Of a stretch of DNA of 64,000 nt, positions 1 to 7,430 are shown one piece after another. The stretch comes from Hymenobacter puniceus (GTDB lineage Bacteria; Bacteroidota; Bacteroidia; Cytophagales; Hymenobacteraceae): the NCBI RefSeq assembly GCF_014333525.1, contig NZ_JACSCX010000001.1, positions 62,001 to 126,000 on the forward strand. The letters are read 5' to 3'. The notes below the pieces were generated by a model, which ran no database searches, was not told the DNA's origin, and saw only the letters and a list, made by a program, of their open reading frames with translations. Position 1 is the stretch's first letter. Each line of letters opens with the position of its first letter. A program made the position numbers and the translations under genes.

Positions 1-117
1 CGGGAACTTTTTTCTGGCAGCTACATCCCGGCACAGTTTTGGTGAGGTACTTATCATGGCAATCCACTGTTTTTGCCACTATCATCTTTTACTTTCTTTC
101 CATTTTTTTCAATTTCT

Positions 118-1032
118 ATGAAGTCTCTATTACCCTTAGCGGCCGGCGTACTGGCCCTTTTCGGCACCAGTAGCGCAGTAGCGCAGCAGGCTGTTCCGAA
201 TGGTACCCTTGAAACCTGGGCTCAGCGCGGCGCCTCCGAGTCGCCACAGACTTGGCTGACGCTGGACGACGTTCTTGCTGAACTGCTGGGGCCTTTGCCT
301 TTTTCCACCAACACCACGGTTAAATCGACCGATAAGCGTAGCGGCAACTTTGCAGCCAAGCTGCAAACCCAGGATTTCCAAGGTGAGTTGCCCGGTTTTC
401 TGGTGCTTGGAACCCGGCTTGGCGCCGGTAACAACGATATTGGCGGGGGCGTTGCTTACACCAGCCGGCCCGCCAATCTGCAGTTTTACTACAAGACAAC
501 CGGCCCGGCTTCTGACTCGGCAGGGGTGCAGGTAGCGCTTTATAAAACTGTGAATGGCAACTCGGAAATTGTGGCCGACGCCTTCCAGATTCTGGCGCCT
601 CAGGCTGGCTACACGCTCGTGACGCTGCCCCTCACCTACCGCCGCCCCGATACGCCGGATACGCTGCGCCTTGCCTTTGCGTCTGGCCTTGCCCAAAATA
701 TTACCACCGGCACCTCCCTTTTCATTGACGATGTAAGTTTGACCGGCACTGTGCAGTCGGCCCGGAACCCGGCCCTCGACGCAACTCTCACTGTGTATCC
801 AAACCCCAGCCCCAACGGAGTATACCAGCTTTCTTCGGTAGCAAACCCAGCTGTGGCTACTGCTCCCTACACCATTTCCGATGCTACCGGGCGGGTAGTA
901 CGTACGGCAGCAGCAGCACCACGCAGTGCTGCTGGTGGCCGCCCTGTAGAGCTGCGCGACTTACCGGCCGGTGTTTATCTGCTTCAGCTCAACACTCCCG
1001 ACGGACCCGTTACGCGCAAGCTTATCCGCTAG
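118..1032 (+). CDS. Type IX secretion sorting-tail protein (paralogue 1)
   Basis: Exported protein of about 304 residues with no recognised catalytic domain. I start it at the ATG that opens MKSLLPLAAG, because a standard signal peptide follows and ends near SSAVAQQ; an upstream in-frame start would bury it behind 15 extra residues. The body is a beta-rich, jelly-roll-like region (PNGTLETW, then SLFIDDVSLTG near residue 210) of the kind seen in carbohydrate-binding or adhesive modules. The last 75 or so residues fit the Por secretion tail: YPNPSPNG, a central DATGRVV and a closing LPAGVYLLQL followed by RKLIR. Such tails direct proteins through the type IX system to the cell surface in Bacteroidota. 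A close paralogue lies just downstream. Substrate unknown. Confidence 0.85.
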   Translation: MKSLLPLAAGVLALFGTSSAVAQQAVPNGTLETWAQRGASESPQTWLTLDDVLAELLGPLPFSTNTTVKSTDKRSGNFAAKLQTQDFQGELPGFLVLGTRLGAGNNDIGGGVAYTSRPANLQFYYKTTGPASDSAGVQVALYKTVNGNSEIVADAFQILAPQAGYTLVTLPLTYRRPDTPDTLRLAFASGLAQNITTGTSLFIDDVSLTGTVQSARNPALDATLTVYPNPSPNGVYQLSSVANPAVATAPYTISDATGRVVRTAAAAPRSAAGGRPVELRDLPAGVYLLQLNTPDGPVTRKLIR

Positions 1033-1059
1033 ACTCGTTCGGCTTTAGTTGCTTGCTAT

Positions 1060-1098
1060 ACTCCTGCTGCCGGTACCTACCGGTGGCAGGAGTTTTTT
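1060..1098 (+). terminator. Intrinsic terminator after the first sorting-tail gene
   Basis: A 16-bp stem (ACTCCTGCTGCCGGTA pairing with TACCGGTGGCAGGAGT, two imperfect pairs) is followed by a run of seven T. It lies 27 bases after the stop codon, so the two paralogous genes are probably separate transcription units. Confidence 0.75.
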
Positions 1099-1182
1099 TG
1101 TGGTTGATGTACGGCTGCATCCACAATTTCAACCTACTGCCCATCACTCATTTATGTGATTTTTCAGGTGCAGCGGGCGTGG

Positions 1183-1190
1183 TATCTTTA
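1183..1190 (+). promoter_or_regulatory. Candidate -7 promoter box
   Basis: TATCTTTA matches seven of eight positions of the Bacteroidota -7 consensus TAnnTTTG and lies 56 bases before the ATG of the second sorting-tail gene. No clear TTG -33 box was found at the usual distance, so this is tentative. Confidence 0.3.
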
Positions 1191-1246
1191 GGATAGGCCG
1201 GCGGAAGGGCCGCTTGGCCTGTTCGCTCCTAACCGTCTGCCAGGCT

Positions 1247-2158
1247 ATGAAAACGCTACTCTTTGCTGCCTTCGGGCTGATTATTCTTGCCGGGGGCCAG
1301 CCGGCTTCGGCGCAAAATGTGCCTAATGGCGGCCTGGAAACCTGGACCACGCAGGGCGCCTCGGAGTATCCTACCAGCTGGCTCACCACCGATGCCATCT
1401 ACGCCGGGCAGGGTTTGCCTGTGGCCCTGGGCACCGTCACGAAGAGCACCGACCGCAACTCTGGCAGCTTTGCGGCCAAGATGGAAAGCAAGGCCATATT
1501 TGGGGTGCCCTTTCCATCCTTTCTGATCTTGGGTTCGCGCTTTGTCAATTCCAACACGTTCGGTATTGGCGGCATTCCATTCACGGGGCGGCCGGCGGCG
1601 CTGCAGTTCTGGTACAAGCTCACGCTAACCGCCAACGACTCGGCCGCGGTGTACGTGGCTCTCACCCGGGGCGGCGGCCCCACTGCCCAACTGGTGGGCG
1701 CTGCCGCGGCTATTTTGCCGGCTCGGGCCGGCTACGGCCAGTTTTCGCTGCCGCTCACCTACAGTACAGGCGTTGTACCCGACTCCCTGCGGCTGTTTTT
1801 TCTGTGTGGCACCGGCTCTGTTGCGGCCAGCTCGGCATTGTGGATAGATGACATCGGGCTGACAGGCACGATAACGGCTACGGCAGCCCCGGCCGCCACC
1901 CAAGCGGCTCTGAGTATTTATCCTAACCCCAGCACCTCGGGCGAGTTTGTCTTGGCTTCATTGCCGCAGCCGGCCGTGGCCACAGCGGCCTACCAGGTTT
2001 TCAATACCCAAGGCCAGCTGGTCCGGCAGCAGCCGGCCGCACCACTCAACGAAGCCAGCGGCCGCCGCGTAGATTTACGCGGAATGCCAGCGGGTGTGTA
2101 TCTTTTGCACCTTAGCCCGCCCGATGGCCCGCTGACGCGCAAACTCCTGATTCCGTGA
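1247..2158 (+). CDS. Type IX secretion sorting-tail protein (paralogue 2)
   Basis: About 303 residues. It has the same architecture as the preceding gene: a signal peptide (MKTLLFAAFG to ASAQN), a body opening with VPNGGLETW, a SALWIDDIGLTG strand, then a sorting tail with YPNPSTSGEF, NTQGQLVRQQ and MPAGVYLLHLSPPDGPLTRKLL. The ATG at this position is preferred over an upstream in-frame start because it places the signal peptide at the N-terminus. The two proteins align along their length, so this is a tandem duplication. The stop codon overlaps the GTG start of the hydrolase gene downstream (GTGA), suggesting translational coupling. Function unknown; probably surface-exposed. Confidence 0.85.
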   Translation: MKTLLFAAFGLIILAGGQPASAQNVPNGGLETWTTQGASEYPTSWLTTDAIYAGQGLPVALGTVTKSTDRNSGSFAAKMESKAIFGVPFPSFLILGSRFVNSNTFGIGGIPFTGRPAALQFWYKLTLTANDSAAVYVALTRGGGPTAQLVGAAAAILPARAGYGQFSLPLTYSTGVVPDSLRLFFLCGTGSVAASSALWIDDIGLTGTITATAAPAATQAALSIYPNPSTSGEFVLASLPQPAVATAAYQVFNTQGQLVRQQPAAPLNEASGRRVDLRGMPAGVYLLHLSPPDGPLTRKLLIP

Positions 2159-3384
2159 CGAAAAAACCGCCCTTACCTGATCCGTCAGCCCTCCCCACGC
2201 CGGGCGCACCAGTTCCCGACGACACCACCAGCTCAACCACCCCGGCCGATACCACCAATCCAGCTGACCTAACCGCTCCACCGGCTTCAAATGAGGATAC
2301 TTCAGCAGAAGACGTGCTGCCTGGTGCCGCCTCGCCTTCGCGCTGGCGGCGGACTATTCGGGCGGTGGGCCGGGCCGCCACAGTGCCATTTAACACGGCT
2401 GGCTTCCTCTACCGCACAGGGCAGGAAAACATTCATTTCACGCTACCGGTACTCAACGGAGCCTTCGGCGACCAGCTGGCCGAGCGCCAGGACCGCCGGG
2501 CCATCCAGATGAGCTTCCGCCGCCACGCCGCCGACGTGCCTGTTTCGGCGCTGCGCCTGGCGGCCGGCACCAAGGGCCCATGCAAGGTAGTGGTGTTTCT
2601 GCATGGCCTCATGGGCGACGAGGTAATCTGGCAGGCTGGTTCCGGCGAAGGTGGGCTGCGCTACGGCCCGCGCCTGCAGCAGGAAACCGGCGCAGTGTGT
2701 CTTTATGTGCGCTACAACACCGGCCTGCACATTTCCCAGAATGGCCAGCTGCTCCACGCCCTACTCACCGAACTGCTCACAACCTACCCCAACGCCATCG
2801 GGCGACTCTCGCTGGTGGGGCACAGCATGGGCGGCCTCGTGATTCGGTCAGCCGGCTACTATGCGTCGCAGGCAGCGCAGACAGAAACTGGCGTTTCGTG
2901 GCTCTCGCACCTGCAGGACGTGTTTCTGCTGGGTGTGCCCAACGACGGCTCGTTTCTGGAGCAGAACAGCCACTTCACCTCGGTGGTGCTGCGCAAAATC
3001 AACCTGCGCCCTACCCGCTTTATTAGCGGCCTGATTGACAAGCGCAGCAACGGCATCAAGGACCTGCGGCACGCCATTCTGGTGGATGCCGACTGGCAGG
3101 ACCCGCACGCCGACGACCTGTTTCCGCCCCGCACGCTGGTGCCGCCGCTGCCTGGCGTGCGCTACCACGTGCTGGTAGGCTCGCTGCTGAAATCGGCCAA
3201 CTCTGCTTTGCACGACTACTTCGGCGACGGCCTGGTAGGGGCCGGCAGCGCCCTGGGCCGCGTTTTCGGCGACCCAGCCCTGCCACCCGAGCAGCAGATC
3301 AGCACCCGCGTATTCCCAAAGCTGCACCACGGCACCCTGCTTTCCAATCCCGAAGTGTATCAGTACCTGCGGGATAGGGTATAG
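2155..3384 (+). CDS. Alpha/beta hydrolase, lipase-like (PGAP1/DUF676 type)
   Basis: 409 residues with a GTG start that overlaps the stop of the preceding gene by four bases. The first 80 residues are a low-complexity Pro/Thr/Ser tail without a signal peptide. The hydrolase core starts near residue 140 (VVVFLHGLMGDEVIW, oxyanion HG motif), with nucleophile elbow GHSMGG (serine about residue 224) and a terminal LHHGTLL that could supply the histidine. The elbow and lid region resemble triacylglycerol lipases and PGAP1-like esterases. The overlap with a type IX cargo gene suggests co-expression, but the substrate cannot be read from sequence. Confidence 0.8.
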   Translation: MTKKPPLPDPSALPTPGAPVPDDTTSSTTPADTTNPADLTAPPASNEDTSAEDVLPGAASPSRWRRTIRAVGRAATVPFNTAGFLYRTGQENIHFTLPVLNGAFGDQLAERQDRRAIQMSFRRHAADVPVSALRLAAGTKGPCKVVVFLHGLMGDEVIWQAGSGEGGLRYGPRLQQETGAVCLYVRYNTGLHISQNGQLLHALLTELLTTYPNAIGRLSLVGHSMGGLVIRSAGYYASQAAQTETGVSWLSHLQDVFLLGVPNDGSFLEQNSHFTSVVLRKINLRPTRFISGLIDKRSNGIKDLRHAILVDADWQDPHADDLFPPRTLVPPLPGVRYHVLVGSLLKSANSALHDYFGDGLVGAGSALGRVFGDPALPPEQQISTRVFPKLHHGTLLSNPEVYQYLRDRV

Positions 3385-3400
3385 AAACCATACCATACGA

Positions 3401-3443
3401 AAGCAGCCCAAACACCTCATTTCAAAGGCTGTCTGGGCTGCTT
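3401..3443. terminator. Bidirectional hairpin between convergent hydrolase genes
   Basis: AAGCAGCCCA and TGGGCTGCTT form a perfect 10-bp stem around a 23-base loop, placed between the 3' ends of two convergent genes. The T-tract is weak, so terminator activity is plausible rather than certain. Confidence 0.45.
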
Positions 3444-3474
3444 CCGTGTTGAATACGGTAGTGCTTGAGTGTGC

Positions 3475-5043
3475 TTACTCTTTCACTTCCTCCATAATCC
3501 AGGCGTGCAGGATTTCGAGTGTGGCCGTGGACACCACCGGACGAGGCTGACCGTTGAGCAGCGGCCACTCGGTGGTGGGAGCCTGGAACAGGTGGTTGGC
3601 CCCTTCAATTTTATGCGTGGTTACGCGGATGTTGCCTTTCAGACCTCTGCTGAGGAGCTCCAGATTGGTTTGCGCTTCCACCATATCATCGGCGGTACCG
3701 TGCAGCAGCAGGATGGCTCCCTGGGCTCTGCTGAGTTCCGGACGCGGGTCCAGTTTCACATAGTCGCGGTACCAGGGCGAGGTAAGGCGGGCCACCACGG
3801 CCTGCACTGTTTCGGGTGGCATTCCGGGTGCATCCTGCCGCACCATATTGGCCACAATGGCCTGAGACTGGGCAGCATCGGGGCTGTTGGCAATGATGTC
3901 GAGCATAGTGCGGCGGCGTTTGCGCTGCGCTTCTATCCGCTTCTTGTCTTCTACCTTCTGGCGCAGGCGCTGCTGCTCTAAAAAGGTAGCCACCTGCGCA
4001 GCGTTGGAGCCGGATGCTCGCAGCTTATCGGCCTGAGTCTGGGCTTGCTGGCGGGCCAGCTCCTGGCGCCGGGCCAGACTCAGCAGCGCCGTATCGGCGG
4101 CACCGGACCGCAACAGCATCGATGGGCGCTGCTCAGCCAGCAACTCGGAGCCCGGCAGGCCGGCGGCCGCGAGGGTTATTGTGAAGTTAGGCGGCAAAGG
4201 CTGAGCAGCGGCCAGCAAGGCAACATTACCCCCCTGCCCGTGTCCGATCAACCCTAAGTGCGCAATATCAATGAGGGGCCGGGCACGCAAAAAACTCAGG
4301 CCCGCCTGAGCGTCGCGGATGCGGGCGGCCACAGTGGCCGTAGTTGAGTCGCCGCCCGACTTTCCGGCTCCCCGGTCATCGAGGCGCAGTACGGCCACTC
4401 CGCGGCGGGTGAGGTAGTCTGCCAGGTTACCAAACAAAGCGAAGTCACCATATTGAGCGTCCCGGGTTTGCACATCCTGATCAGACAGTAGTACTACAGC
4501 CGGGAAAGGGCCTTCACCGGCGGGCACTGTAAGCGTCCCGGCCAGTTGCAGGTGGTCAGTGGTATTAGGCACCATCACTTCCTCAACCCGGTAAGGCGGC
4601 GGAAACTTAAATGCCTTGGCGGCCTGCGGAACAGCTGGTGGCACAAACAACAGCGTCAGGGGCGTGGCGTAGCCCGGCTGTTGCCAGACGCCCAACAGCT
4701 GCAGGCCATCGGGAGTGCGGCGGCCCACAAAGCGGCAGCCCGCCTGCTCGGCCTCAAATGTCAGGGTGTCGCCCCGGGGCGTCACGGTCATGGGCTCCCG
4801 GTTCACGCGTTGCATAGGCACATCCAGCACCGCAAACCGATTCCCATCTGCCAGTTCTGTTACCGTAATAGTGAGGGGCAAACTACCGCCAGGCACCGTG
4901 AGGGCGCCTTTCCACTGGCCTTCCAAAGAATGCCGGACGGTAGGCGCCGTTTGCTGTGCCCGTACCTGCCCTCCAGCCAGCAGCAGCAAAAACAGGAGCA
5001 GTGCTACGCCAACCCACTTGTGGTTGAAAGCCAACTTTTTCAT
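3475..5043 (-). CDS. Exported alpha/beta-hydrolase-fold protein lacking the nucleophile serine
   Basis: About 522 residues. The start is set at MKKLAFNHKW, giving a clean signal peptide ending near VRAQQ. Residues 30-130 form a beta-rich N-terminal region often found before these hydrolases (SLEGQWKGAL, LPLTITV). The C-terminal hydrolase domain resembles the dienelactone/S9 family: LSDQDV, RLDDRGAGKSGG, a later LHGTADDMV carrying the acid, and EGANHLF carrying the histidine. At the nucleophile elbow, where relatives read GHSxGG, this protein reads GHGQGG, with glycine at about residue 269. A highly charged insertion (KKRIEAQRKRRR) follows. It is probably non-hydrolytic or uses another mechanism. 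Convergent with the lipase-like gene. Confidence 0.8.
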   Translation of the reverse strand: MKKLAFNHKWVGVALLLFLLLLAGGQVRAQQTAPTVRHSLEGQWKGALTVPGGSLPLTITVTELADGNRFAVLDVPMQRVNREPMTVTPRGDTLTFEAEQAGCRFVGRRTPDGLQLLGVWQQPGYATPLTLLFVPPAVPQAAKAFKFPPPYRVEEVMVPNTTDHLQLAGTLTVPAGEGPFPAVVLLSDQDVQTRDAQYGDFALFGNLADYLTRRGVAVLRLDDRGAGKSGGDSTTATVAARIRDAQAGLSFLRARPLIDIAHLGLIGHGQGGNVALLAAAQPLPPNFTITLAAAGLPGSELLAEQRPSMLLRSGAADTALLSLARRQELARQQAQTQADKLRASGSNAAQVATFLEQQRLRQKVEDKKRIEAQRKRRRTMLDIIANSPDAAQSQAIVANMVRQDAPGMPPETVQAVVARLTSPWYRDYVKLDPRPELSRAQGAILLLHGTADDMVEAQTNLELLSRGLKGNIRVTTHKIEGANHLFQAPTTEWPLLNGQPRPVVSTATLEILHAWIMEEVKE

Positions 5044-5210
5044 AAAGGCAAGGGATGAACAGGGCGCTTGATCGGCGGCAGTCTTTAACAGCCGGACGCG
5101 TGTAATTGCCAGCAAATACGGCAGCCATCAGCCAGCTCGAAACCACTATTGGTTCGGGGCCGGCAGATAGTCGCCCAACCCAGGATTCCACGCGGCAAAC
5201 CCAAAACTGC

Positions 5211-6194
5211 TTAGGGCAGCAAAACCCGGTCGATGACGTGCACTACTCCATTGGTACACTGCACATCCGGAATGACCATAGCCGCCGGCACAGCGTTGTT
5301 AGTGCCTTTCACAGAAAGCGTACCGTTGCTGAAAGCGCCAAGTGCCAACCGGCTGCCGCCAGCCGTAGTTACGCTGCTGTTTTCGGGCAGCTCGGGTGTG
5401 AACTGGCCACCCGGCACTACATGGTTGAGCAATACGGCCGTCACCGTGGCCTGTGGTAGCTTGCGGATATCGGCGGGCACGTTCAACGGCACATTCAGCG
5501 CAACGCCCAAATCTTTGAATGCCTGATCGGTGGGGGCAAATACCGTGAGTGGTGCGCTACCGGGAGTGGCCGACAGTGCGCCGGCCAGGTTGCAGTACAA
5601 TACGGCTTCCACCAGAAAGCTTAGCTCGGGCCTGGTGAATACCTGCGCATCTTTCAGCGCCACCGCCGACTGCACAATGTCGAGGCCGGTAGCCAGCAGC
5701 ACCTTATCCACAGCGTGGATAGTGCCATTGGAAGCTTTCACGTCGGTGGCCACAATCTTGGAGCCATTCACATAGAGGCTGCCGCTGCGGCTGATAATGC
5801 GGCGGTTTGGCCCTAATGCGGAAGGCGACACCACGCCGGCCCGCAGGTCGGCTGCAGCTACAGTACCGCCCGTTACGTGGTAAAAAAGTGTGTTGCGCAG
5901 AAATGGCTGCTGCAGGGTTAGCAGATCAGAGGCTGAGTACAGGCCTAATCGCCCGAACCCCTCGTTGGTAGGCGCGAATACGGTGTAATTGCCCTCGGGG
6001 TCATTCGGGTTCTTATTGGACAATATCGACACAACGTCGCCACGGATAGCGGCGTCTTCCAAAACTTGGAAATCCGGATTGGCAACTGCCACTCCAGCAA
6101 TGGTCGGATCTAGCTCATCATTTTTCTGGCAGCCTGCCAGAATCAGTGTGCTGAAAGCTACGCCAGCAATCCAGGTGGGTACTATTCTTTTCAT
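5211..6194 (-). CDS. Fasciclin (FAS1) repeat lipoprotein
   Basis: About 327 residues. It starts at the ATG of MKRIVPTWIAG rather than the TTG two codons upstream. The lipobox LILAGC predicts a lipid-anchored cell-envelope protein. Two FAS1 domains follow, roughly residues 40-175 and 180-327. The first shows YTVFAPTNEGF, FYHVTGG and GTIHAVDKVLL; the second shows LTVFAPTDQAF, LLNHVVPGG and GVVHVIDRVLL, which are the conserved H1 and H2 boxes of the family. FAS1 domains mediate adhesion. Neighbours give no pathway hint. The 239-base gap to the divergent barrel gene should hold promoters for both. Confidence 0.92.
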   Translation of the reverse strand: MKRIVPTWIAGVAFSTLILAGCQKNDELDPTIAGVAVANPDFQVLEDAAIRGDVVSILSNKNPNDPEGNYTVFAPTNEGFGRLGLYSASDLLTLQQPFLRNTLFYHVTGGTVAAADLRAGVVSPSALGPNRRIISRSGSLYVNGSKIVATDVKASNGTIHAVDKVLLATGLDIVQSAVALKDAQVFTRPELSFLVEAVLYCNLAGALSATPGSAPLTVFAPTDQAFKDLGVALNVPLNVPADIRKLPQATVTAVLLNHVVPGGQFTPELPENSSVTTAGGSRLALGAFSNGTLSVKGTNNAVPAAMVIPDVQCTNGVVHVIDRVLLP

Positions 6195-6433
6195 ATGCAA
6201 AGAGGTGAAATCAGGGATTTTAGAGCGGTATTTGCCCTAAAGTGAAGTAGTAACGAAAAAAAAATGTATTCGGATTTACTCGGCAACAAATCCAGGCAAT
6301 GCGTCAAGTACGTAAGGCCGTATAATCTGATGTACAAACACACTTCCTAATTTGAGACACGCTGTAAAGGTAGCCGTCTTGAATAATTTCCTGAAGTCTT
6401 TCTGTAATTTCAACTTTTCAACCTCGCGCCTCT

Positions 6434-7324
6434 ATGCAACACACCTACCGTTTTTTACTGCTTTTTTCACTTCTAAATGTAGCCGCTGCGGCCACTGGCA
6501 ATGCCCAAAGCTTGGTTAGTGGGTTTCTGCCTGGCAAAGGCCACGGCTCGGTGGTCGTGTCGGGCACGCTGGAGCGCTACCAGAGCGTGTACCTGGCGCC
6601 CGAAAAAATCGACCGGGTTCCGATTTTCGACCGGGTAGAAGTCAGTTCTGTTAACCTGTATGGCAGCTACGGCATCACCGACAAGCTGGAAGCCGTGGTA
6701 AGCTTGCCTTACATTCAGTCGAAAGGCTTTGCTGATGAGCAGGTGTTGCGTGAGCAGGGCTATGTAAACAAACGCGCTGGCCTACAGGACATCACCTTAC
6801 TGCTGAAAGCCAAAATATCTTCCTTTGAGATTGGCACTAATGTAGTGGACGTGTTGGGTGTGGTGAGCGGCAGCACGCCCGTGAGCGACTACAAGTCGGA
6901 ATCCGGGCTGGGCTATATCATTGCCATCGGCAACGGTGCGCGCAAGTTGTCGGGCCAGGGCGTGCTGCACCTCAAAACGCTGTCGGGCGTGTTCGTGACC
7001 GGGCAGGCGGGCTATAGCGTGCGCGACAACAGTGCCCCCAACGCCTTCGTGGCGGAAACCAAGGTGGGCTACGCCGGCCCAAAGCTATACGTAGATGCCC
7101 TGGCATCTTTCCAGAAGTCCGACAAAAGCGGCACCGATATTCTGCAGCCCGGCTTCACCGGCTTCTTCCCCGCTACCCGCGTCGATTACGTGCGCTTAGG
7201 TGTCAGCGCATTTCGCCCTTTGGCCAAAGGCTTCGGCCTGACAGTGGGAGCAAACACATATGTAGCTGGCCGCAATCTGGGCAAGTCCACCGGCGTATCA
7301 GCCGGCGTGGCGTATAACTTCTAG
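6434..7324 (+). CDS. Outer-membrane beta-barrel protein, transporter-like
   Basis: 296 residues with a signal peptide (MQHTYRFLLLFSLL to ATGNAQ). The remainder alternates polar and hydrophobic residues in strand-length blocks (VNLYGSYGITDKLEAVVSLP, VRLGVSAFRPLAKGFGLTVG) and ends in AYNF, the terminal phenylalanine signature of outer-membrane barrels. The pattern of GITDKLE followed by VSLPY resembles the broad transporter family that includes phenol/meta-pathway-associated porins. Ligand unknown. It stands alone between a divergent fasciclin gene and a strong terminator. Confidence 0.7.
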   Translation: MQHTYRFLLLFSLLNVAAAATGNAQSLVSGFLPGKGHGSVVVSGTLERYQSVYLAPEKIDRVPIFDRVEVSSVNLYGSYGITDKLEAVVSLPYIQSKGFADEQVLREQGYVNKRAGLQDITLLLKAKISSFEIGTNVVDVLGVVSGSTPVSDYKSESGLGYIIAIGNGARKLSGQGVLHLKTLSGVFVTGQAGYSVRDNSAPNAFVAETKVGYAGPKLYVDALASFQKSDKSGTDILQPGFTGFFPATRVDYVRLGVSAFRPLAKGFGLTVGANTYVAGRNLGKSTGVSAGVAYNF

Positions 7325-7375
7325 CCCGATAACCTTGGTCACGCGTACCTGAGATTATCATTATCCTACAAAGCC

Positions 7376-7410
7376 AAACGGCCGCCCCATAAACTCCGGG
7401 GCGGCCGTTT
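7376..7410. terminator. Bidirectional terminator between barrel gene and GH31 gene
   Basis: Perfect 13-bp GC-rich stem, AAACGGCCGCCCC with GGGGCGGCCGTTT, around a 9-base loop. It sits between the 3' ends of two convergent genes and has A and T tracts on its flanks, so it can serve both strands. Confidence 0.8.
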
Positions 7411-7430
7411 AGCTTTCAGGCAGCAGTCTA

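Noticed and set aside
1..117. Possible gene end or RNA gene at the left edge
   Set aside because: No open frame, stem or tRNA-like structure could be supported in these bases; they probably hold the promoter of the first gene.
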